Position numbers and translations under genes: made by a program
Notes under the pieces: model-generated
Seen by the model: only the letters and a program-made list of their open reading frames with translations
Told to the model about the DNA's origin: nothing
The model's database searches: none
In this document: in pieces, positions 1 to 4,106 of the stretch
How the letters are laid out: each line of letters starts with the position of its first letter
Numbering within the stretch: position 1 is the first letter of the stretch
Origin: Oscillospiraceae bacterium
GTDB taxonomy: Bacteria; Bacillota_A; Clostridia; Oscillospirales; Ruminococcaceae
Assembly (NCBI GenBank): GCA_018109965.1
Contig: JAGBFE010000371.1
Coordinates: forward strand, 1-5,973
Reading direction: 5' to 3'
Length of the DNA: 5,973 nucleotides

Positions 1-33
1 GTAAACGGGAATAATAACAGAAACAGTAGGCAT
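1..33 (-). CDS. Glycosyltransferase family 2, N-terminal 11 codons only (runs off window)
   Basis: Only the first 11 codons are in the window. They read MPTVSVIIPVY, which is the classic first beta strand of inverting GT-A (GT2) glycosyltransferases (VSVIIPVYN). The ATG at 33-31 is preceded by a CAGGAG ribosome binding site (complement of 40-45) with a 6-nt spacer, and the gene begins 15 nt after the stop of the DUF2304 gene, so it continues the same leftward operon. A cytoplasmic enzyme that adds sugars to a cell-surface glycan is expected from the family. The acceptor and donor cannot be told from this fragment. Confidence 0.72.
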   Translation of the reverse strand, partial: MPTVSVIIPVY

Positions 34-48
34 TTTTAACTCCTGTGA

Positions 49-411
49 TTACTGATTGTCGCAGTTCTGTTCTTTTGTGATTTTGTCGGTTATAGTGTTG
101 TTTGTGATTGCCACCTGCTGTGCCAGTTCTTTCTGTTTGATGGTCAGACGGCTTATTTTGAGGCTCATTGCAAACTGATTTACAATGAGCACAAAAATGA
201 TTACAACATAAACAAGGTTGATTGGAGCCTGAAAACCAAGACGGTGTGCAATGTGATACGCAAGGTCGGGGAACAGGCTGAGAATGATGAGAACCATTGC
301 AAAGAAAATCCAGAAAAAAGTGTCTTCAATACGCACTGTGGATTTTCTGATAAGGCGCATAATGAACAAAAAAGTGAATATGCTGCCCAGAACCAAAAGT
401 ACATTAACCAT
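49..411 (-). CDS. DUF2304-family small membrane protein
   Basis: A 120-residue protein with three hydrophobic segments (about residues 3-19, 32-50 and 64-83), then a charged, probably cytoplasmic helical tail (84-120). Size, the WIFFAM-type second helix and the position directly after a dolichol-phosphate-mannose-synthase-like GT2 all match the DUF2304 family, which is often found beside such glycosyltransferases in Gram-positive polysaccharide clusters. Its biochemical role is not settled; a partner or membrane anchor for the lipid-linked sugar transferase is an inference. The start ATG (411-409) lies 3 nt after the GT2 stop codon. Its ribosome binding site AAAGGAG sits inside the end of the GT2 gene, which suggests translational coupling. 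Confidence 0.8.
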   Translation of the reverse strand: MVNVLLVLGSIFTFLFIMRLIRKSTVRIEDTFFWIFFAMVLIILSLFPDLAYHIAHRLGFQAPINLVYVVIIFVLIVNQFAMSLKISRLTIKQKELAQQVAITNNTITDKITKEQNCDNQ

Positions 412-414
412 AGT

Positions 415-1110
415 TTAAGACTCCTTTCTTTTTCTGAACCACTGGATAAGTATGATGGAAACACCCATCTTGAACATGTATTTTGCTGCATTGTAAGGGT
501 TGAGATAGCTTTCGCCCGCTGTGCGTTCTGCCATCTGCACCTGCACTTCGCTTATGGTTGCACCATTGCGCAGCAAAAAGCTGATTGTGTCAGGTTCCGG
601 TGCAAAGTTTGCATCGAGAGCAAATTCCTTTATCATTTTGCGGTTGAAAAGTCTCATACCGCTGGTAGGGTCACAGATGCGTTTGCCTGTGGTGAGGGTC
701 ATTGCCCAGCTGATAAGATAGCTGCCCACCATACGCATGCTTTTGGGCTTTTTAACAGTAACAAAACGGCTGCCGATAACGATATCGCTGTTTGTTTCTT
801 TCATCTTGTCAATCATCGGCTGAATATATTCCGGCAGATGCTGACCGTCTGCATCAAACTGCAGCACAGCATCGTAGCCGTGCAGTTTTGCATAGCGCAG
901 CCCTGTCTGGAACGCACCTGCAAGTCCAAGGTTTACGGGAAGGTCAATCAGATTGTAGCCTCTTTCGCGGCAGATGTCAGCTGTGATGTCCTTTGAACCG
1001 TCGTTAACTATCACATAGTCAAACTGTGGATAGTTTTTGATAAGGTTGTCCACCACGTTTTCGATATTGTCCTTTTCGTTGTAAGCAGGAATAACTATAA
1101 GTGTTTTCAT
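415..1110 (-). CDS. Glycosyltransferase family 2, DPM1/GtrB-like
   Basis: A 231-residue GT-A fold enzyme. Visible motifs in order are IVIPAYNE (5-12), the nucleotide-binding VNDGS (35-39), NLGLAGAFQTG (60-70), the metal-binding FDADGQH (85-91, D86 and D88), DPTSGMR (147-153) and an E-R-x-x-G-x-S segment (195-201). These are the marks of polyprenyl-phosphate sugar synthases and related transferases, which move a sugar from a nucleotide to undecaprenyl phosphate at the inner face of the membrane. Only one hydrophobic stretch (about 215-225) is present near the C-terminus, so this is the short form without the two GtrB membrane helices; the neighbouring DUF2304 protein may supply membrane contact (inference). 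The ribosome binding site GAGGAAATAT directly precedes the ATG. The GT4 gene stops 16 nt upstream. The exact sugar is unknown. Confidence 0.88.
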   Translation of the reverse strand: MKTLIVIPAYNEKDNIENVVDNLIKNYPQFDYVIVNDGSKDITADICRERGYNLIDLPVNLGLAGAFQTGLRYAKLHGYDAVLQFDADGQHLPEYIQPMIDKMKETNSDIVIGSRFVTVKKPKSMRMVGSYLISWAMTLTTGKRICDPTSGMRLFNRKMIKEFALDANFAPEPDTISFLLRNGATISEVQVQMAERTAGESYLNPYNAAKYMFKMGVSIILIQWFRKRKES

Positions 1111-1126
1111 ATATTTCCTCTTTGTT

Positions 1127-2260
1127 TTAAATGAGTTTTTCTGTTATGGAAAGCAGATTTTTGCAGGTGTTTTGCCAGGTAAAAGTCTGCATAACTTTTT
1201 TGTGCGAGTTTTCGATGCAGCTGCTGCGGTACTCTGTGTCAGAAATTGCCTTGTACAGCGCAGCGGCAAGGTTTTCCACAGTGTTGTCCTTTATAAGTAT
1301 GCCAAAGCTGTCGTTGCTGATTACCTCTGCTGTGCCGCCTTTGTCAGTTGCAACAAGCATTGCTTTGCAGGCGGCGGCTTCCAGCACTGTGGTCGGGAAC
1401 CCTTCGGGATAGTCGGTTGGCAGACAGAACACATCCGCGGCTTTATAAAGCGCAATCACCTTTTCAAATGGCAGAGCACCTGTCACAGTGATGCGGTCGG
1501 TTGCTTTTTGTTTTACATCCTCCAGCAAAGCCCCTGTGCCTGCAATTACAAGTTTTGCATTGGTGCTGTGCGGCAGTGCATTGAAAGCATCAATAAGTTT
1601 GAGCACACCTTTTTCGGGAATAAGGCGTGCTGCAAAAACAATCAGTGTTTCTTTGTCAGCACAGTTGTAATCCGATTTTGAAGCGGCTGTGATTTTTTCG
1701 ATAGCTTCAAGGTTGGCACAGTTGTAAAGCACACCTGCATCATTGATGCCAAAATGCCGTAGCCAGTTAGCGCACTGCTTTGATACGCCATAAAAGCCTT
1801 TGGTGCGCTTTTTGATGTAATGTGCGGCAAAATGTTCGTACATATCACCGATTTTGCCGATTATGCCACCGCCCATAAGATGACTTGTGCTGTGGTCAAT
1901 AGCAATTGAAGGCACACTGTGCTTTTTGCACAGGTATGAGGCGTAGATGCTGTTTATATAAAATCTTGTCTGTATAACACAGAAATCAGGTGTATGATCT
2001 TTAAACCAATTTTCAAAGTCGGATTTTTGCTTTGATGGCTTTATCACCGGAAAACGGCCGTTCATCAGCATAATGCACGGCAGACGGAAAATCTGTATGC
2101 CGTCAGCATCAGTTTCGTGCAGTGGTACTTCTGACAGCGCAGATGTAACAACTGTCACACTGTGACCGCATTTTATAAGTTCTTTTGCAAGGGAGTTTGT
2201 ATAGCGTTCAACACCACCAACTGTAGGCAGATACTGAGCTGAAAAAATGATGTAATTCAC
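1127..2260 (-). CDS. Glycosyltransferase family 4 (GT-B fold)
   Basis: A 377-residue retaining glycosyltransferase. The N-terminal domain starts with YIIFSAQYLPTVGGVERYT, whose GGVE loop (15-18) is typical of GT4 enzymes acting on lipid-linked or surface glycans. The C-terminal domain carries FAARLIPEKG (209-218, R212 and K217 for the donor phosphates), VIAGTG (238-243) and the EX7E motif PEGFPTTVLEA (E286 and E294). No signal peptide or membrane span is seen, so it acts at the cytoplasmic face. I place the start at the GTG 2260-2258 rather than the TTG at 2293. The GTG has an excellent ribosome binding site (AAAGGGAGG, complement of 2267-2275) at 6 nt and gives the usual short N-terminus, while the TTG would place that site inside the coding region. 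It is the first gene of the leftward operon. Confidence 0.9.
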   Translation of the reverse strand: MNYIIFSAQYLPTVGGVERYTNSLAKELIKCGHSVTVVTSALSEVPLHETDADGIQIFRLPCIMLMNGRFPVIKPSKQKSDFENWFKDHTPDFCVIQTRFYINSIYASYLCKKHSVPSIAIDHSTSHLMGGGIIGKIGDMYEHFAAHYIKKRTKGFYGVSKQCANWLRHFGINDAGVLYNCANLEAIEKITAASKSDYNCADKETLIVFAARLIPEKGVLKLIDAFNALPHSTNAKLVIAGTGALLEDVKQKATDRITVTGALPFEKVIALYKAADVFCLPTDYPEGFPTTVLEAAACKAMLVATDKGGTAEVISNDSFGILIKDNTVENLAAALYKAISDTEYRSSCIENSHKKVMQTFTWQNTCKNLLSITEKLI

Positions 2261-2314
2261 GTTTAACCTCCCTTTATTTGCAGATGGACACAATTTTACA
2301 TATTAAATCATCTT

Positions 2315-2344
2315 ATTATAACATATATAATATGCAAATGTCTA
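2315..2344 (-). promoter_or_regulatory. Sigma-A-type promoter of the glycan operon (extended -10)
   Basis: On the minus strand, TAGACA (complement of 2339-2344, five of six matches to TTGACA) is followed after 18 nt by a perfect TATAAT (complement of 2315-2320). A TG one base upstream makes an extended -10 (TGTTATAAT). Transcription would begin near 2307, giving a leader of about 47 nt before the GTG start of the GT4 gene. The flanks are very AT-rich, as expected of a strong promoter. Found by eye only. Confidence 0.65.
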
Positions 2345-2379
2345 TTAAAACGGGAGATTTGTCAACGGTGTTTTTAAGA

Positions 2380-2419
2380 GGTGAAAATACAAAAATACCC
2401 TTTGGAATCAACCAAAGGG
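2380..2419 (-). terminator. Rho-independent terminator of the RinA-like gene
   Basis: A perfect 8-bp stem, CCCTTTGG (2398-2405) and CCAAAGGG (2412-2419), closes a 6-nt loop. Read leftward it is followed by TATTTTTGTATTTT, a U-rich tract. It begins 7 nt after the stop codon of the leftward regulator gene and ends before the glycan promoter, so it insulates the two transcription units and makes the regulator a single-gene transcript. Confidence 0.85.
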
Positions 2420-2426
2420 CGATGAA

Positions 2427-2825
2427 TTATTTTGCTTGTCCAAAGTATGAAAGGGTATAGTGCTCAAGGGCCTTTTGTGCGCGTCGGTAAATAGTGGAGC
2501 GGTCGCTGTAATTGCTGATGGAAAGATTTTCCACAACACCGCGCTGACGATGTATGTAATAGGCAGCGATAAGTTTTTGTTCATTTTGCGGCAGGCAGCT
2601 GAGTGCTTGTTCTATACAGTCTACATATACCGTGTTGGTATGCAGTGTGTCGGACAACTGTTCTATTTCATCTGCTATCACGCTTTGCCCCGGGCTGTCA
2701 GCTGATGACGCGGATATCTTTTTCAGCAAGTCGATACGCTGTGACAATGTAACAAGACTGCTTTTGAGATATGGATATTTTTTTAAATCTTCAAGCGCCT
2801 GCTTTTTGTAAGCTTTGTATGTCAT
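2427..2825 (-). CDS. RinA/ArpU-like phage transcriptional regulator
   Basis: A 132-residue protein. The N-terminal half (about 1-75) is helical with a break rich in Ser and Asp (38-47). The C-terminal part runs from LPQNEQKLIAAYYIHR (78-93) into a helix-turn-helix around 100-126 containing YSDRSTIYRRAQKALEHYT. This layout (a 'no more than one cleavage of sequence into two helical parts' with sigma-70 region 4-like HTH and an -YFG end) resembles the RinA/ArpU late activators of Gram-positive phages, which switch on packaging and structural genes. It starts at ATG 2825 after the ribosome binding site AAAGGAGGG. It is divergent from the CI-like repressor, and its promoter contains one of the two operators, so repression by that protein is likely. 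A plain sigma-factor-like protein of other function is the alternative; the family assignment is from resemblance only. Confidence 0.68.
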   Translation of the reverse strand: MTYKAYKKQALEDLKKYPYLKSSLVTLSQRIDLLKKISASSADSPGQSVIADEIEQLSDTLHTNTVYVDCIEQALSCLPQNEQKLIAAYYIHRQRGVVENLSISNYSDRSTIYRRAQKALEHYTLSYFGQAK

Positions 2826-2881
2826 TTGTATTCCCTCCTTTGTTGGTGGATATCATCAATTGTGTTGCGTTTATGCAATAA

Positions 2882-2910
2882 ATAATACCACTAATGGTTG
2901 TTTTGGTCAA
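2882..2910 (-). promoter_or_regulatory. Leftward promoter of the RinA-like gene
   Basis: Minus-strand TTGACC (complement of 2905-2910, five of six) and TATTAT (complement of 2882-2887, five of six) are spaced by exactly 17 nt, with TG one base before the -10 (extended -10). Transcription would begin near 2875, about 50 nt before the ATG at 2825. Operator O2 (2887-2901) occupies the spacer and the first base of the -10, so bound repressor should block polymerase. Confidence 0.72.
2887..2901. promoter_or_regulatory. Operator O2, 15-bp imperfect dyad
   Basis: ACCACT-AAT-GGTTGT is a near-palindrome whose half-sites match those of O1 (consensus ACAACT / AGTTGT) with one change in each arm. Its centre, 2894, is 30 bp from the centre of O1, which puts both sites on about the same face of the helix. 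It lies within the leftward promoter. The CI-like repressor encoded at 3060 is the expected ligand (inference). Confidence 0.62.
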
Positions 2911-2916
2911 TTATAT

Positions 2917-2931
2917 ACAACTATAAGTTGT
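2917..2931. promoter_or_regulatory. Operator O1, 15-bp perfect dyad
   Basis: ACAACT-ATA-AGTTGT is a perfect inverted repeat with 6-bp arms and a 3-bp centre, a common size for XRE/CI-type dimer sites. Its right arm overlaps the weak -35 of the rightward promoter (2928-2933), and its left end is 7 bp from the -35 of the leftward promoter. A protein bound here could affect both promoters, giving autoregulation of the repressor. Confidence 0.7.
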
Positions 2932-2957
2932 CGAAATGAGCCAAAAAGTGATATAAT
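2928..2957 (+). promoter_or_regulatory. Rightward promoter P1 of the repressor
   Basis: A perfect TATAAT (2952-2957) is preceded after 18 nt by TTGTCG (2928-2933), four of six matches to TTGACA. The start of transcription would be near 2964, leaving a leader of about 95 nt before the repressor ATG. The -35 overlaps the right arm of operator O1, and the -10 is framed by the two GCCAAAAAGT repeats. Confidence 0.6.
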
Positions 2958-2969
2958 ATGCCAAAAAGT
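2940..2969. repeat. Perfect 10-bp direct repeat flanking the P1 -10
   Basis: GCCAAAAAGT occurs at 2940-2949 and again at 2960-2969, a 20-bp period (about two helical turns), with the TATAAT of P1 between the copies. The repeat is unrelated to the O1/O2 half-sites, so if it is functional it would bind a different protein or bend the DNA through its A-tract. Confidence 0.6.
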
Positions 2970-3003
2970 AACAAGTGAGAGATGTCGCTAAAAGGCGGAA
3001 GTA

Positions 3004-3032
3004 TTGAGTTTTAACAGATGATATTGTATCAT
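3004..3032 (+). promoter_or_regulatory. Candidate second repressor promoter P2 with overlapping palindrome
   Basis: TTGAGT (3004-3009) and TATCAT (3027-3032) are separated by 17 nt and would start a transcript near 3039, just ahead of the ribosome binding site. The -10 forms the right arm of a perfect 15-bp dyad, ATGATA-TTG-TATCAT (3018-3032). The element could be a promoter-proximal operator or a short RNA hairpin in the P1 leader. The match to promoter consensus is moderate. Confidence 0.4.
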
Positions 3033-3059
3033 AAAAAACAGAAATAAGGAGAGTTTTGA

Positions 3060-3659
3060 ATGGATGAACTGATAAAAAAACGCAGGAAAGAACTGGGAAT
3101 AACGCTGGAAGAAATCGGTGATTATGTTGGGGTGTCCAAAACAACTGTTCAGCGCTGGGAAAACGGAAATATATCCAATATGCGCCGTGACAGAATAAAA
3201 AAACTGAGTGAAATACTGCAGATAGATGCACAGCAGCTGCTTAACATAGAAAAACAGCCTGAAGACTGTCTGGTAAAAATACCGATATTGGACAGAATTG
3301 TGCCGGGAGTGCCGGTGTCAGCACAGAATTATGTGACAGGATATGTGGATGTGCCTGAAAAATGGCTTGAAACCGGCAATATGTTTGCCATTAAAATAAA
3401 AGATGACAGCATGGAACCCAGACTTGAACAAGGAGATATTGTTATAGCGGTAGAACAGAAAATGGTAAACAGCGGTGAACTTGCTGTTGTTGTAGTCGAT
3501 GGCAAAACAATGTGCAAAAAGGTTGTCAGACATTATGACAGGCTGGTTTTTGTTTCCACAAATTCAAAATATGAGCCAATGCTGTTTGACCTTGAGGATA
3601 TAAAGGAAAGATATGTGGTAATTGCGGGAAAAGCAGTTGAACTGCGGGCAAAATTATAA
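3060..3659 (+). CDS. CI/LexA-like repressor: XRE HTH plus S24 domain
   Basis: A 199-residue protein. Residues about 1-62 are an XRE helix-turn-helix (LGITLEEIGDYVGVSKTTVQRWENG). Residues about 72-195 are an S24/LexA-type self-cleavage and dimerisation domain, with the nucleophile Ser117 in DDSMEP and the catalytic Lys153 in MCKKV. Aligned on LexA, the scissile Ala-Gly falls on Pro82-Gly83 (RIVPGVP), 35 residues before the serine as in E. coli LexA, so the P1 alanine is replaced by proline. It would act as a cytoplasmic dimeric repressor keeping the prophage silent. Start ATG 3060 follows AAGGAG (3046-3051) at 8 nt. It is divergent from the RinA-like gene across a two-operator region. The fold is very likely; whether it self-cleaves after DNA damage is open. 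Confidence 0.9.
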   Translation: MDELIKKRRKELGITLEEIGDYVGVSKTTVQRWENGNISNMRRDRIKKLSEILQIDAQQLLNIEKQPEDCLVKIPILDRIVPGVPVSAQNYVTGYVDVPEKWLETGNMFAIKIKDDSMEPRLEQGDIVIAVEQKMVNSGELAVVVVDGKTMCKKVVRHYDRLVFVSTNSKYEPMLFDLEDIKERYVVIAGKAVELRAKL

Positions 3660-3678
3660 AGTAAATAACTAAGTAATG

Positions 3679-3713
3679 AACGGATGTATCGGACGTGATA
3701 CATCCGTTTTTTT
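3679..3713 (+). terminator. Strong rho-independent terminator after the repressor
   Basis: A perfect 12-bp stem, AACGGATGTATC (3679-3690) and GATACATCCGTT (3697-3708), with loop GGACGT, runs into a tract of T ending at 3713. It begins 19 nt after the repressor stop codon and should stop repressor transcripts before the terminase genes, separating lysogenic from packaging expression. Confidence 0.92.
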
Positions 3714-3743
3714 GTGCAACTTTTGTGCAACATTTGTGTACAT
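3711..3743 (+). repeat. Three tandem 11-bp units upstream of the small terminase gene
   Basis: TTTGTGCAAC is found at 3711-3720 and 3722-3731, followed at the same 11-bp period by a degenerate third unit starting TTTGTGTAC at 3733. Each unit contains TTGTGCAA, a near-palindrome, and the 8-mer TGTGCAAC recurs inverted at 3816-3823 between the ribosome binding site and the start of the small terminase gene. One unit per helical turn suggests protein binding on one face. Candidates are the RinA-like activator or the terminase small subunit (a pac-like site). Confidence 0.55.
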
Positions 3744-3824
3744 AAGACTGCACCAATATTGCCACGCAGATGCAATACATCGGTGATATGCTTTGGACAG
3801 CGGAAGGGAGAGGAGGTTGCACAG
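3744..3824 (+). other. Leader of the packaging operon, no clear sigma-A promoter
   Basis: This 81-nt stretch holds a perfect 8-bp palindrome CAATATTG (3754-3761), a small inverted repeat GATG-CAATA-CATC (3769-3781), and a purine-rich ribosome binding region ending in AGGAGG (3811-3816), 8 nt before ATG 3825. I find no good -35/-10 pair; the best, TTGTGT (3734-3739) with TATTGC (3757-3762), is poor. That fits a promoter that needs an activator, or supply by readthrough. Confidence 0.45.
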
Positions 3825-4088
3825 ATGACAGACGAAAACAAAAACAGCATCTGCTGCCTTATGGAAAAGGCGCTGAAAACAAAGGTGACACAACAGGTAA
3901 AGGATGATATTGCATCGGTGCTTGCTGTCAGCACCGACAAAATGACCGCACGCCAGGCGGTGGTGTATGCACAGATTGCAAAGGCGATAAAAGGGGATAA
4001 ATCAGCTTTTGAGGCGGTGAGCAATATGTATACAGCAAACCCTGAAACTGAAAAGGCGTACAGTGTGGAAATAAAGGTGGTGGAGTAA
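3825..4088 (+). CDS. Small terminase-like phage protein
   Basis: An 87-residue acidic-to-neutral protein with no recognisable enzyme motif. The segment MTARQAVVYAQIAKAIKGDKSAFEAVSNMYTANPE (about 45-79) resembles the conserved C-terminal part of small terminase-like proteins in Gram-positive phages, where a Q-I-x-K-A-I-x-G-D-x-x-A-F-E pattern is common. It lies directly before the large terminase, 15 nt away. The start is the ATG at 3825, behind AGGAGG (3811-3816); an upstream in-frame GTG at 3714 has no ribosome binding site and would code through the repeats. No N-terminal DNA-binding HTH is evident, so its role as the packaging-site recogniser is inferred from position and the C-terminal resemblance. 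Confidence 0.6.
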   Translation: MTDENKNSICCLMEKALKTKVTQQVKDDIASVLAVSTDKMTARQAVVYAQIAKAIKGDKSAFEAVSNMYTANPETEKAYSVEIKVVE

Positions 4089-4106
4089 AAGGAGGGAATA
4101 TAAATC
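4089..4106 (+). promoter_or_regulatory. Ribosome binding site deciding an ATC start for the large terminase
   Basis: AAGGAGGG (4089-4096) is a near-perfect anti-SD match and sits 7 nt before ATC (4104-4106). The frame is closed just upstream by TAA at 4101-4103. No ATG, GTG or TTG lies in frame between there and the TTG at 4221, which is beyond the Walker A motif. The sequence after the ATC, RFEITKKQKEFI, is what large terminases normally have right after the initiator Met. Confidence 0.7.

Noticed and set aside
244..996. 250-codon open frame on the plus strand
   Set aside because: It is antisense to the DUF2304 and GT2 genes, has no ribosome binding site, and encodes a Cys/His-rich sequence typical of a shadow frame.
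2360..2365. Perfect TTGACA on the minus strand upstream of the glycan promoter
   Set aside because: No acceptable -10 lies 16-18 nt downstream, and the real TATAAT is about 39 nt away. The TAGACA at 2339-2344 fits better.
2865..2878. Inverted repeat TTGC-GTTTAT-GCAA as a third operator
   Set aside because: Its arms are only 4 bp and its sequence does not match the O1/O2 half-sites. It is also not at the 30-bp phase with a recognisable site.
2911..3231. 106-codon minus-strand frame across the switch region
   Set aside because: It would cross the operators and promoters and run antisense to the repressor, without a ribosome binding site.
3714..3824. GTG 3714 as the start of the small terminase-like gene
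   Set aside because: The first 37 codons would run through the terminator tail and the 11-bp repeats, with no ribosome binding site. The ATG at 3825 has AGGAGG at the proper distance.
3770..3910. Short open frame starting ATG 3770 that overlaps the small terminase-like gene
   Set aside because: It has no ribosome binding site and mostly reads the coding region of the real gene in another frame.
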